Of a DNA stretch of 64,000 bases, positions 58,501 through 62,775 are shown piece by piece. Numbering within the stretch: position 1 is the first letter of the stretch; the number at the start of each line of letters is the position of its first letter. Under the pieces are notes generated by a model. The model ran no database searches. It saw only the letters and a program-made list of their open reading frames with translations, and was not told where the DNA came from. Source of the DNA: Aselliscus stoliczkanus (Eukaryota > Chordata > Mammalia > Chiroptera > Hipposideridae); assembly GCA_033961575.1 (NCBI GenBank), contig CM066740.1, positions 18,575,501-18,639,500 on the forward strand, given 5' to 3'. Both the position numbers and the translations under genes were made by a program.

Positions 58501-61500
58501 GAAACATGGTCCTCAATGCTTTTTTTTCTTAGCATGGGCACCTTTATTTATTAAACAAAATCTTTTGCAGAAGTCTATATCAAAAAGAGTGAAAGTATAG
58601 TAGGTCTCAATGAACAAAGTGTGAAACCTGGAGCTTTTTTACCCAAATTCATTGTTTATTAAAGGGGCTCCGAGAAACTCCTAGGACCTCTCAGATCTGG
58701 AATCATAATTCTGATGTCAAAGAATCTCCATGGTACTACCTGGGAGGTTGTGTACAGGACCTGGAAAGGTGAGGAGAATATCTCACGGATATGTTTCACA
58801 GGGTGACAGCTGATGTGGTCGCTCCAGTGCTTACCCATCCAAACCAATGCACTGCAACTGACTAGAAGGTTGTCATGTGCTTAAGTTCCTTCTGGGACAC
58901 TCAAACTCTCCTCATGCCACCAAGGGCTTCCAAAAAAAATGGCGTCTATGCTTCCCTTTAGCAGAAATCAAGTACATAATAAACAGAGATGTGTGACTTT
59001 TGCTCTGGGGGTGCTTCTGAAGGGCTGATTTCCTCACCTGAAAAGCCATTTGGGACAGGAAGGTGAGCTTGTCCTTCTCAAACAGCGCCTGGCTGGTGTA
59101 GAGGAAGATGGCGTGGGTGATGCTCTCCATCAGGATTGAGATGCGCCCCTGTGTGTCCTCCACCTTGTCAGCCTGCTTGATTGCTCTGTGGAAGAGCACG
59201 TTGAAAGCCTGGGGAATTGACAGTGACTGACTGTTAAAGGGGAAAATGGTGCCTGGATGTCTAGCTAGTCCCTGACACACAGGGTTCCAGTTTAAGGTTC
59301 ATCTATGGCGAAAGAAAATAGGACAGGACTTTTAGGAGAATTATATGAACTCTCAGAGCAGTTTCTGACACAGAGTAAATGCTCATTAAATGTTTGCTGC
59401 CATTAAAATTATTATTAACATCAGTCCATAGAATCTACCCATATCTCCTCCCTAGCCAACCATGAATCACACCATGCATTTCTCTGATAACTGTTGAGCA
59501 TCAAAAAAATGTGCATATGGGGGCAGCTTGTTAGCTCAGGTGGTTAGAGCACAGTGGTCATAATACCAAAGTTACCGGTTCGATTCCCACATGGGCCGCT
59601 AAGTTGCGCCCTGCACAACTAGATTGAAACAACTACTTGACTTGGAGCTGATGGGTCCTGTAAAAACACACTGTTCCTCAATAAAATTAAGAAATATATA
59701 TTTATAAAAAATGTGCATATGGGCAATACATATGTCTTGGTATATGACATGTCTGTTCAAATCTTTCATCTATTTTTTAATTGGGTTGTTTGTCTTACTG
59801 TTGAGTTGTACAAGTTCTTTATATATTGTGATATAAATTCTTTGTTAGGTATATGTATTGGAAATACTTTTTACTTGTCTGTGGCTTACCTTTTCATTTT
59901 CTTAATAATATCTTTTGAAGACCGTACATTTTTTAATTTGATAAGGTTCAGTTTTTTCTTTCTATTGTATCCTAAGAGATATCTGTCTAAACCAAAGCCT
60001 AAAGATTCTCTCCTAAAAAACTTATAGCTTGGCTTATTCACTTCGAGTTAATTTTGCATACAGTGTGATGTGATAGTTGAGGTTCATTTTATTCCAAGTG
60101 TAAAACATATCCTTTCCCTCACTGAATTGTATTGGCATCACTGAAAAATCAGTTAACCATACATTTGTGGGTCTACTTCTGGATATTCTGTTCCATTGAT
60201 CTATGTATTTTTTCTTTAGGCCAATTAGCGTAGGTTTATAATAAGTCTTGAAATCATGAACTTTAAGTCTCCATATTTGTTCTTTTTCAAAATTATTTAG
60301 TTATTTTAAATCCTTTAGATTTCTACACAAATTTTAGAATTGACTTACCAATTTCTAAAAAAACAACAACAGCCTTCTGGGATTTTGATTGAGACTGAAT
60401 TGAATCTATGCATTAATTTGGAGAGATGCGACATCTTAATAATATTGAGCACTGCAAACCAAAAACATGGTATATTTTTCCATTTACTTAGGCCTTCTTT
60501 AGTTTTCTCAATGGTGTTTTGTTGCTTTTATTATGCAGATACTGTATTTGTTTTTATCAGAATTATCCCTAAAAGTTTAATGGTTTTGGAAGCTATTGCA
60601 AATAGGATTGAGTTATTAATTTTATTTTCCTTGTTCCTCATATATAGAAACATAATGGATTTCAATATTGGCTATACTTGTATATCCTGCAGTCTTACTA
60701 AAAACTCACTTTCTAGTCCTAGTAGCTTTTTAATAATTTCTTATGATTGTCTACATACATGATCAGGTCATCTGTGAAAAAAAAAGGTTTTTTTTCCCTT
60801 TTTAAATCTCTGTGCCTTTTATTGTATTATCACACTGGCTATAACCTCCAGTACAGTGTTGAATAGATGTGTTGAGAGAAGACATTCTTGTCTTGTTCCT
60901 GTTCTTAGCAAAAAGCATTCAATTTTTCCACATTGGGTATAATGTTAGCTGTAGATTTTTGTAAATGCCCTTTATCACAATGAGAAGTTACCATCTATTT
61001 CTAGTTTGCTCATTTTTTTTTCTCTTTTTTTAACCAGGTGTTGAAATTTGTAAAGGTCTTTGTCTGCATCCATTGAAATGATCATATGGTTTTCCGCTTC
61101 TATTCTATTAATATAAAGAATCATATTGTGTGATTTTTGAATGTTGAACTAAGTTGCATTCCTGGCATCAATCCACTTGGGCATAATATATTGTGGTTTT
61201 TATATGTGGCTGGATTCAAGTTGCCAATCTCTTCTTGAGTAGTTTTGCAACAATGTACATGAGGGGGCTGCTCTTGTTAAGTTTTCTTGTTAAATCTTCT
61301 TAGTCTAGTTTAGGTATTTGGGTAATACTGGGCTGACAGTGTTAAGTTTTATTATGCTGCTTACACACTGCTTCTCAGAATTTTTGCACTAGTTCCATAC
61401 CACTAGAACCTGCTGGCTATTCTTGACGCTTTTCTCTTCATTATTGCCCATATTCAATCCATCTCCAAGAGCTGATTATTCTAGCTCCAAATCATATCAC

Positions 61501-62775
61501 AAGTCTCTTCACTTCTGAATCTTTTGTTATCATATCAGTCATCTACTTAGAACCTTTCAATGGCTTTTGTTTGCACACCAACTACAATAGAATCCAAAAT
61601 CCCCACTAGGACCCAGGAGGGCTCACATGACCTATGTCTTCCCACCTCTCTAGACTCATGCGCTGCCCTCTTTTCCCTCACTCATTGCCCTCCAGCCACA
61701 GAGGTACATTTACCACCGGGAATCTCAAACTCTTTTAGGTATCACCCACTCTTGTTTTCTCCAAACACTCTTTTCATGGCTAAATCCTACATATCCTTCA
61801 GAAATCAGCTACAATGTCACTTTCTCTGAGAGGCCATTCCTGAGCACCCAGTAAAGCAGCCCTTCCAGTCCTATTAGTCTCTCTCATTGTACTTATCACA
61901 CACACACACACACACACACACCCCTACCTATATATCACCACTCACTTCAAAACTGTACACTCAGTGACCAGCACAGCATCAGGCACGATGATTGACCTCA
62001 ACAACTGCTTATTTAAAAACTGACTGACAGAGAAAGGAATACTAGCAAGAGGCAGAATGGTGCAAAGCAAAGAGTGTGGGCTTTGGAATCAAACAATCAC
62101 AGGCTTAAACCCTGGCTCTTACAATTATTAAATTTATTTAAAATCTGAAAATGTTATATAAAAAAAAATAGGAATAAGGTAATATACTTTATTGAGATAT
62201 TTCAGGCATAAGAATGAACCAAAGGATGAAAGTGCCTTGCATGAAATAGTGGCTTAATAGATAGCTATTCTCACTCTTCTCCCTCAACAGCAAAATAATA
62301 TAGGAGATCTTTTCATAGGACACCTACATTTTCACAAAGAAAGTACAGGAACCTCAAGAATTCCTTTATATATATAAAACTCCTGAAGACTCTGTTTAAA
62401 AACAAAAACAAATATATAATAATGTCACAATTTAATTATCTCCAAGCTTTACTGCAAGTTATAAATGAAAGCAACTGAGAGAATGAGGATGTTTTGACTT
62501 TTCCTTTGCTAGCTAGATCCTCATGACTCCTTACTAGGTGTATTAATTGCTTAAAAATAAATTCTAAATTTCCAGAAACAAGTTGAACTCCTGAAGTTTA
62601 CAAATTTTTCTTAGCCCACTCAACTCAGCATTACCTTCAAGGAGAACTGATAGATGGGGTTGATTTTTCTGAGGTCGTTAATAACAAAATAAAGAAGAGA
62701 TGCTCTTGCTGCCACTGGTCTATAACATTCCCGGGCTTCATTGATTTTCTTTTCATTTTCTTTAGCTTCAATTAC
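12267..62775 (-). CDS. DNAH11: DNAH11, last 15 coding exons (5' partial gene)
   Basis: DNAH11 is the axonemal beta-type outer-arm dynein heavy chain of motile cilia; loss in human causes primary ciliary dyskinesia with normal-looking ultrastructure. Exons from 5' to 3': 62775-62635, 59208-59038, 55948-55826, 54143-53950, 52764-52616, 51770-51643, 46580-46353, 40304-40113, 33852-33733, 24907-24665, 21880-21698, 21621-21506, 14202-14090, 13570-13430, 12514-12267. Total 2490 nt = 829 residues plus TAG, corresponding to about residues 3688-4516 of human. Approximate domains in local numbering: AAA5-AAA6 segment 1-160, degenerate AAA6 160-390 ([10 protein letters not shown] in place of a true Walker A), AAA6 lid 387-526 ([27 protein letters not shown]), dynein C-terminal domain 530-829. 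All junctions are GT-AG and in phase with no stops. DNAH9 or DNAH17 are the nearest alternatives, but the C-terminus [13 protein letters not shown] and the CDCA7L neighbour fix DNAH11. Confidence 0.96.
12515..13429 (-). other. Last intron of DNAH11
   Basis: 915 nt of AT-rich unique sequence, no repeat recognised. It contains the + strand AATAAA at 12583. Confidence 0.5.
12583..12588 (+). terminator. Candidate distal AATAAA poly(A) signal of CDCA7L
   Basis: This is the only canonical + strand AATAAA I found between the CDCA7L stop and 12700. It is followed by TG/T-rich sequence (gttctggttttgtc). Use would give a 3' UTR of about 1.4 kb running antisense through the whole DNAH11 terminal coding exon. 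Confidence 0.45.
13430..13570 (-). CDS. DNAH11: DNAH11 exon (2nd from 3' end)
   Basis: It completes Ala, then 46 codons [20 protein letters not shown] through [10 protein letters not shown], plus 1 nt of Gly. The motif [20 protein letters not shown] is DNAH11-like. Acceptor cttcccaaag, donor gtaaga. Confidence 0.96.
13690..13870. mobile_element. Old hAT-type DNA transposon fragment
   Basis: The order gggttggccagctaaggccc, cagccatgcccatctggtta, cgtactgtctgtagtggctt and gagaccgtgtgacctttgac parallels a widespread mammalian non-autonomous hAT element. It sits between two DNAH11 exons. Confidence 0.5.
14090..14202 (-). CDS. DNAH11: DNAH11 exon (3rd from 3' end)
   Basis: It completes Trp, then 37 codons [20 protein letters not shown] through [13 protein letters not shown], plus 1 nt of Ala. 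[14 protein letters not shown] is a near-invariant dynein motif. Acceptor attaaccag, donor gtgagg. Confidence 0.96.
14203..15670 (-). other. DNAH11 intron between exons at 14202 and 21506, 3' part
   Basis: Mostly unique. A MIR remnant (- sense) at about 14740-14860 (tcaacacacttttacaaggt ... tcacagaggctaagaaa) and an A-run at 15437-15458. Confidence 0.4.
15671..15777 (+). mobile_element. Short-form tRNA-derived SINE
   Basis: Head gggccggccgagtggcgcgg to actgccctc plus A-tail. Flanking tttggcacag and attggcacag form the target duplication. Confidence 0.9.
15900..17100 (+). repeat. Probable old LINE (HAL1/L1-like), degenerate
   Basis: A-rich throughout with the HAL1-like stretch ttctgagagaaaataattgt followed by a A-run and 'tactatttactccccac'. 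No open frame survives. Boundaries and family are uncertain. Confidence 0.35.
17101..17756 (-). other. DNAH11 intron, unique sequence
   Basis: Nothing recognised; open frames at 17128-17541 on both strands overlap each other and lack family resemblance. Confidence 0.35.
19204..19257 (+). repeat. Perfect 27-bp tandem duplication in L1 copy I
   Basis: The unit beginning atatctatcaataattact and ending ttaaatgt occurs at 19204-19230 and again at 19231-19257 without mismatch. The second L1 (near 38220) has one unit. Confidence 0.9.
19295..19850 (+). mobile_element. Composite SINE with three tRNA-like units
   Basis: Three successive tRNA-like heads are seen, with B-box-like cores at about 19359 (ctggtttgattcccacat), 19467 (cctgttcgatgg) and 19581 (ctggttcgaatcccgcat). 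A VES-type tail follows (caacttggctggtccccttc). The A-tail at 19793-19810 is followed by about 31 nt of unrelated sequence and a second A-run. Target duplication aaaagatgaagga / aaaagacgaagga. Confidence 0.75.
20570..20705 (-). repeat. MIR
   Basis: tcaaatgacagactgagaaa, caagatcaaatagctaatca and taagaggcagaatttggatc follow the MIR core order in reverse. Confidence 0.55.
20717..21184 (-). mobile_element. Long-form tRNA-derived SINE
   Basis: Poly-T, taaagattttattggggaat, then the typical body and a head ending cggccggccc. It is followed directly by another SINE, with the flank ccctgac repeated at each boundary. Confidence 0.88.
21195..21306 (-). mobile_element. Short-form tRNA-derived SINE, tandem with previous
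   Basis: Poly-T then gagggagtgttactggccct to cactcggccggccc. The flanks cctgacactgatttt are repeated exactly on both sides (21183-21197, 21306-21320). Confidence 0.88.
21506..21621 (-). CDS. DNAH11: DNAH11 exon (4th from 3' end)
   Basis: There are 38 codons plus 2 nt, [20 protein letters not shown] through YPSTYGLAQ, with Trp split at the junction. It contains [13 protein letters not shown], matching the dynein VPxxW signature. Acceptor gtgcaag, donor gtaaga. The intron to the previous exon is only 76 bp (21622-21697), the shortest in the window. Confidence 0.95.
21698..21880 (-). CDS. DNAH11: DNAH11 exon (5th from 3' end)
   Basis: There are 61 codons, phase 0, [20 protein letters not shown] to [10 protein letters not shown]. 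It contains [20 protein letters not shown], universal in dynein C-terminal domains. The acceptor atttaag lacks a pyrimidine tract, and a second AG lies 6 nt further in (GTTAAG), so an in-frame variant losing Val-Lys is possible. Donor gtaagt. Confidence 0.94.
21953..22125 (-). mobile_element. Mariner-like MITE, truncated (copy 1)
   Basis: It starts cacagagggtgccaaaaaaa after a TA. The interior (ttgttattggtatatattga) is the reverse complement of the interior of the element at 25984. The far terminal repeat is lost near aatacagttttttcct. Confidence 0.55.
22302..22469 (+). mobile_element. Short-form tRNA-derived SINE
   Basis: gggctggccgagtggcgcgg to cactgccctc, then an unusually long A-rich tail. 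Perfect target duplication aaattctgggagca on both sides. Confidence 0.9.
22870..23065 (+). repeat. MIR
   Basis: cctttggaatcagctaaaac, tatggccttggtaagttacc, ccctgaaatagggatgatac and taaagcactttctttagtgc follow the MIR order. Confidence 0.6.
23690..24655 (+). mobile_element. 5'-truncated old L1, interrupted by (GGGA)n
   Basis: L1 ORF2/3' UTR signatures: aatgcaaaattaaaaccaca, ccagcaattccacttctgag, acaacccaaatgtccatgta, agttgtgcgcttaaaatgag. Its 3' end abuts the DNAH11 exon at 24665. Confidence 0.65.
23979..24046 (+). repeat. (GGGA)n low-complexity tract
   Basis: More than ten GGGA units, largely uninterrupted after 24008, within the L1. The + strand has repeated GGG runs with one-base loops. 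Confidence 0.9.
24665..24907 (-). CDS. DNAH11: DNAH11 exon (6th from 3' end), start of C-terminal domain
   Basis: There are 81 codons, phase 0, [20 protein letters not shown] through [10 protein letters not shown]. It holds [20 protein letters not shown], the conserved opening of the dynein C-terminal domain. Acceptor gggttgaag has a poor pyrimidine tract. The donor gtagag has A at +5. L1-derived sequence lies immediately next to the donor. Confidence 0.94.
25190..25370 (-). repeat. MIR
   Basis: ctcccacacatccccatttt, gcagagagaaatcaagactc and gtgtaactggcctcgaggaa follow a reversed MIR core. Confidence 0.45.
25984..26219 (+). mobile_element. Mariner-like MITE (copy 2)
   Basis: Terminal inverted repeats cagagggtgccaaaa and, reversed, ccaggggtgccaaaa; TA on both sides (25982-25983, 26220-26221), the target signature of Tc1/mariner transposons. 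236 bp, no coding capacity. Confidence 0.7.
26572..27006 (-). mobile_element. Long-form tRNA-derived SINE
   Basis: Poly-T, aaagattttcttggggaatt, body, and a diverged head (gccactcggcgaaccc). Flanks ccttcccttt and ctccttccttt may be the duplication. Confidence 0.85.
27655..27760 (+). repeat. Old L1 fragment
   Basis: atgctggtgggactgcaaat and ataattaggcagtctttaaa resemble the L1 ORF2 3' end. Confidence 0.4.
27840..28012 (+). repeat. MIR
   Basis: cggtaaaatgaggctaccac, atctaggcacatagcaggct and ttttataaatgttac follow the MIR 3' half. Confidence 0.55.
28860..29278 (+). mobile_element. Long-form tRNA-derived SINE nested in MITE/L1
   Basis: gggccggctgagtggcgcat head, body, caacttgtttgttccccttc tail, A-rich end. 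Flanks gaaagtacag and ggaagtacag form its target duplication and include the first bases of the MITE. Confidence 0.88.
29288..29443 (+). mobile_element. 156-bp mariner-type MITE
   Basis: Ends cagtaaaaccttgg and, reversed, cagtaataccttgg; flanked by TA at 29286-29287 and 29444-29445. No ORF. It is inserted within the L1. Confidence 0.75.
30180..30300 (-). repeat. MIR
   Basis: ccaaatgaataaactgaggc, aacagcaagttagtggcaga and accagaactacaactcc match a reversed MIR core. Confidence 0.55.
30430..30645 (+). repeat. MIR
   Basis: gtgcaaatcctggctttgct, gagcaaccatttgacttctc, gttacgtgggataatgacgc and tatttaataaatggtttcc keep MIR order over nearly full length. Confidence 0.65.
30700..30900 (-). repeat. 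MIR
   Basis: ctcccatttattaagcattt, gcagatgctgaaactgagga and tagaatcacacagcaaatac follow the reversed MIR consensus. Confidence 0.65.
31064..31205 (-). mobile_element. tRNA-derived SINE, 'ctcagttggttaag' subtype
   Basis: gccacctgttggcagctcaa ... aaccaactgagccattcggc. Flanks ccctgagagaatgtt and ccctgagaataatgtt form the target duplication. Confidence 0.85.
31206..33054 (-). other. DNAH11 intron, mostly unique sequence
   Basis: No exon recognised. A MIR-like trace lies near 32880-32940 (cctgcagtaaatcactctac, tctataaaatgtggta). Open frames here have no recognisable family. Confidence 0.4.
33055..33130. mobile_element. MER5-like hAT fragment
   Basis: acacagattatgattccaca, ggtctgggatggggcccaag and tgcatttctaatgaatttcc match the MER5A core. 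Confidence 0.55.
33201..33652 (+). mobile_element. Long-form tRNA-derived SINE
   Basis: ggggccggccgagtggtgca head with a 15-nt insert (agctctgagcagcag) before the B-box region, long body and caacttgtctgttcccctcc tail. It ends 80 nt from the DNAH11 exon at 33733. Flanks actgagttatat / aatgagttctat. Confidence 0.87.
33733..33852 (-). CDS. DNAH11: DNAH11 exon (7th from 3' end)
   Basis: There are 40 codons, phase 0, [20 protein letters not shown] to EEFMNPSL. Family members usually read HITDDWDR; here the codon at 33789-33787 is TAT, giving HITDYWDR. Acceptor taccccag, donor gtaaga. Confidence 0.95.
33853..35479 (-). other. DNAH11 intron, no repeat recognised
   Basis: About 1.6 kb of AT-rich sequence without a recognised exon or repeat. 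Confidence 0.4.
35480..35589 (+). mobile_element. Short-form tRNA-derived SINE
   Basis: gaccggccgagtggcgcggt to actgccctc plus A-tail. Perfect target duplication gaaataaaatgtgct. Confidence 0.92.
37281..37493 (+). pseudogene. L1 ORF1 N-terminal remnant
   Basis: The 69 residues starting [13 protein letters not shown] are Lys/Glu-rich with a coiled-coil look ([19 protein letters not shown]), as in L1 ORF1p. It ends at an early TAA. Downstream sequence still encodes ORF1-like pieces out of frame. Not a functional protein. Confidence 0.6.
39167..39289 (+). mobile_element. Short-form tRNA-derived SINE in an L1 tail
   Basis: gggccggctgagtggcgtgg to actgccctctt plus an A/GAAA tail, inserted in the A-rich 3' end of L1 copy II. 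Confidence 0.88.
39306..40112 (-). other. DNAH11 intron, no repeat recognised
   Basis: AT-rich sequence leading to the exon at 40113. Confidence 0.4.
40113..40304 (-). CDS. DNAH11: DNAH11 exon (8th from 3' end), AAA6 lid
   Basis: There are 64 codons, phase 0, [20 protein letters not shown] through [11 protein letters not shown]. It includes [20 protein letters not shown], a diagnostic axonemal dynein motif. Acceptor ttcttcccag, donor gtaagt. Confidence 0.96.
40730..41045. repeat. Possible old LTR-like repeat (copy A)
   Basis: ccagccacccttgaagccag, ttacttaaaaggaaattg and the end ctgaccctgaactaatacaa resemble an old mammalian LTR. A similar order occurs at 44150-44605. Family not assigned. 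Confidence 0.3.
41425..41532 (+). mobile_element. Short-form tRNA-derived SINE
   Basis: gggccggccgagtggtgcat to actgccctc plus A-tail, then gcgtgggc before the 3' duplication. Target duplication taaaatgatcgaaggacag with one mismatch. Confidence 0.9.
42075..42532 (+). mobile_element. Long-form tRNA-derived SINE (first of triplet)
   Basis: gggccggccaaggggtgcgt head, body, caacttgtctgttccccttc tail, A-tail, then a 14-nt extra piece and second A-run (to about 42558) before the 3' duplication tttatttagga. Confidence 0.88.
42620..43064 (+). mobile_element. Long-form tRNA-derived SINE (second of triplet)
   Basis: gggccggccgggtggtgcat head, full body, and a tail ending in (aac)n. Target duplication aaaaaaactgaaggg. 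Confidence 0.9.
43076..43188 (+). mobile_element. Short-form tRNA-derived SINE (third of triplet)
   Basis: gggccagccgagtggcgcgg to actgccctc. It directly follows the second copy's 3' duplication and ends in another aaaaactgaagg. Confidence 0.9.
43205..44149 (-). other. DNAH11 intron, unique sequence
   Basis: Nothing recognised. Confidence 0.35.
44150..44605. repeat. Possible old LTR-like repeat (copy B)
   Basis: tttcccagcttctcttgcag, gactaatgggatgaaagaag and cttgcttaagtcactattgt recall a mammalian LTR ending in 'taagccactgttatttt'. Low certainty. Confidence 0.35.
44606..46352 (-). other. DNAH11 intron, no clear repeat
   Basis: An A-run of about 18 at 45160-45177 and AT-rich sequence; nothing else recognised. 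Confidence 0.35.
46353..46580 (-). CDS. DNAH11: DNAH11 exon (9th from 3' end), AAA6 and lid
   Basis: There are 76 codons, phase 0, [20 protein letters not shown] to [10 protein letters not shown]. It contains [28 protein letters not shown] and the start of the AAA6 lid. Acceptor tgtctttcag, donor gtaaga. In the genome it is followed directly by no repeat; the nearest L1 starts at 47049. Confidence 0.96.
47049..47693 (+). mobile_element. 5'-truncated L1 (younger part of a composite)
   Basis: ccagcaatccctctcttggg, cattgcagctttattcacat, ggatggatcttgagattatt, and the 3' end accaatatcaccccaataaa followed by an A-rich tail. The 5' end directly follows aaaaggatgtgagggatg. Confidence 0.8.
47696..48490 (+). 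mobile_element. 5'-truncated older L1 (second part of the composite)
   Basis: aaatgcaaattaaaaccaca, attgctggtgagactgtaaa, gattagtggttgccaggagt, then aataaattctg and an A-tail of about 14. It is followed directly by a perfect copy of aaaaggatgtgagggatg. Confidence 0.8.
49013..49392 (+). mobile_element. Solo LTR, MLT1-like (ERVL-MaLR)
   Basis: tgtcatgggctgaattgtgt start, ctcagaatgtgactgtcttt, tttatgagaagaggaaattc, accatgtgaaggcacaggga, agaaattaaatttgttaatt and the end tttatacagca follow the MaLR LTR pattern. No internal retroviral sequence is attached. Confidence 0.6.
49400..50845 (-). other. DNAH11 intron, no repeat recognised
   Basis: About 1.4 kb without recognised features. Confidence 0.35.
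50850..51030 (+). repeat. MIR
   Basis: acctggactcaagtacaccg, agctaagtggccttgaggct, tttataatgggagtgacaac follow the MIR order. Confidence 0.55.
51643..51770 (-). CDS. DNAH11: DNAH11 exon (10th from 3' end), AAA6 core
   Basis: It completes the split Gly, then 42 codons [20 protein letters not shown] through [11 protein letters not shown]. The GQGQE and GHWVILQNVHL (into the next exon) motifs are hallmarks of the dynein D6 region. Acceptor cttcctacag, donor gtgagt. Confidence 0.95.
51771..52615 (-). other. DNAH11 intron
   Basis: Contains an A/GAAAA tract at 52484-52516; otherwise unique. Confidence 0.4.
52616..52764 (-). CDS. DNAH11: DNAH11 exon (11th from 3' end), degenerate AAA6 nucleotide site
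   Basis: It completes the split Arg, then 49 codons [20 protein letters not shown] to LKDLETL, plus 1 nt of Gly. [11 protein letters not shown] occupies the place of a Walker A loop but lacks GxxGxGKT, as in other dynein AAA6 modules, which do not bind ATP. Acceptor gtctag, donor gtgagt. Confidence 0.95.
52765..53949 (-). other. DNAH11 intron, unique sequence
   Basis: No repeat recognised. Confidence 0.4.
53950..54143 (-). CDS. DNAH11: DNAH11 exon (12th from 3' end), start of AAA6
   Basis: There are 64 codons plus 2 nt, [20 protein letters not shown] through [20 protein letters not shown] opens AAA6 in axonemal dyneins. Acceptor gttgcag followed by GCAG makes two AGs 4 nt apart; only the upstream one keeps the frame. 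Donor AG|gtgggg. Confidence 0.94.
54144..54915 (-). other. DNAH11 intron, possible LTR remnant
   Basis: The end gccatctgttttctgctaag accctgactgatacaca (54669-54705) is reminiscent of an old LTR edge; not assigned. Confidence 0.25.
54918..55085. repeat. L1-related fragment
   Basis: gttgcaggtgtacaattcta, taacacatcatctctatatt and gtgtgttcaccacctatagt match a frequent L1-associated repeat. Confidence 0.45.
55455..55522 (+). repeat. L1 3' end fragment
   Basis: gtacacctgaaactaatata and ttgtatgtcagctataactg equal the terminal L1 3' UTR found at 20286 and 39098. Confidence 0.7.
55529..55636 (+). mobile_element. Short-form tRNA-derived SINE in L1 tail
   Basis: gggctggcagagtggcgcgg to actgccctc plus A-tail. 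Flanks aaaaattgaag on both sides. Confidence 0.88.
55826..55948 (-). CDS. DNAH11: DNAH11 exon (13th from 3' end)
   Basis: There are 41 codons, phase 0, [20 protein letters not shown] through [11 protein letters not shown]. Acceptor actctcaag, donor gtatgt. Confidence 0.94.
55949..56640 (-). other. DNAH11 intron, unique sequence
   Basis: Nothing recognised. Confidence 0.35.
56641..56788 (+). mobile_element. tRNA-derived SINE, 'ctcagttggttaag' subtype
   Basis: gggctggcctagtggctcag, agagctcgctcaagagtgca, gccaacaggtggcaggatgg, then a TA-rich tail. Flanks cttttcaaaaacattatgg and cctttcaaaatacattatgg. Confidence 0.85.
57085..58225 (+). mobile_element. 5'-truncated L1 with expanded microsatellite
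   Basis: aatgcaaatcaaaaccacaa, ctggtgggaatataaactgg, ggtccagcaattccactttt, tggaatattattcaaccaca and the 3' end gattatatctcaataaaac keep L1 order. A TA/TG-rich tract sits inside. Confidence 0.8.
57556..57719. repeat. TATG/CATA/TACA microsatellite inside L1
   Basis: About 165 nt of alternating purine-pyrimidine sequence ending in ten or so catacata units. Repetitive peptide frames here (YIHTYIHT) are artefacts. Confidence 0.9.
58520..58920 (-). pseudogene. Possible processed pseudogene of unknown source
   Basis: On the - strand, a short open segment (58847-58659) is followed by ttgtttaataaataaaggtg, then aagaaaaaaaagc: an AATAAA about 20 nt before an A-run, like a retrotransposed mRNA 3' end. 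I do not recognise the parent gene and see no clear target duplication. Confidence 0.25.
59038..59208 (-). CDS. DNAH11: DNAH11 exon (14th from 3' end)
   Basis: There are 57 codons, phase 0, from [20 protein letters not shown] to [10 protein letters not shown]. This is the dynein segment linking AAA5 and AAA6 ([14 protein letters not shown]). Acceptor attccccag, donor gtgagg. The flanking intron frame stays open, so splice sites set the limits. Confidence 0.94.
59520..59706 (+). mobile_element. VES-like tRNA-derived SINE
   Basis: gttagctcaggtggttagag (A box), accggttcgattcccacatg (B box), cacaactagattgaaacaac and gacttggagctgatgggtcc are characteristic of the bat VES group. Near-perfect target duplication aaaaaatgtgcatatggg. 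Confidence 0.85.
59715..61300 (-). mobile_element. Antisense L1 ORF2 fragment
   Basis: On the + strand it reads reversed ORF2: aattgggttgtttgtcttac, attctgttccattgatctat, tcttgtcttgttcctgttct, gtctgcatccattgaaatga, attcctggcatcaatccact. About 1.6 kb, no open frame. Confidence 0.8.
61430..62020 (+). mobile_element. L2 LINE 3' end
   Basis: acctttcaatggcttttgtt, gaatccaaaatccccactag, tgtcactttctctgagaggc, tctctctcattgtacttatc and catcaggcacgatgattgac follow the L2 3' end. A (CA)n tract of about 13 units lies at 61896-61921. Confidence 0.6.
62050..62270 (+). repeat. MIR
   Basis: gtgtgggctttggaatcaaa, caggcttaaaccctggctct and later agtggcttaatagatagcta recall a diverged MIR. Confidence 0.5.
62635..62775 (-). 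CDS. DNAH11: DNAH11 exon (15th from 3' end)
   Basis: There are 47 codons, phase 0, starting [20 protein letters not shown] and ending [10 protein letters not shown]. It encodes the conserved helix after AAA5 ([16 protein letters not shown]). Acceptor ccatag, donor gtaatg. The preceding exon lies beyond the right end of the window. Confidence 0.93.

Noticed and set aside
59519..59620. tRNA gene
   Set aside because: A-box and B-box are present, but the sequence continues into a SINE body with A-tail and target duplication; no functional tRNA is expected here or in the other SINE heads.
60340..60762. 140-residue ORF on the + strand
   Set aside because: It lies antisense inside an L1 ORF2 fragment; hydrophobic composition is due to T-rich sequence.
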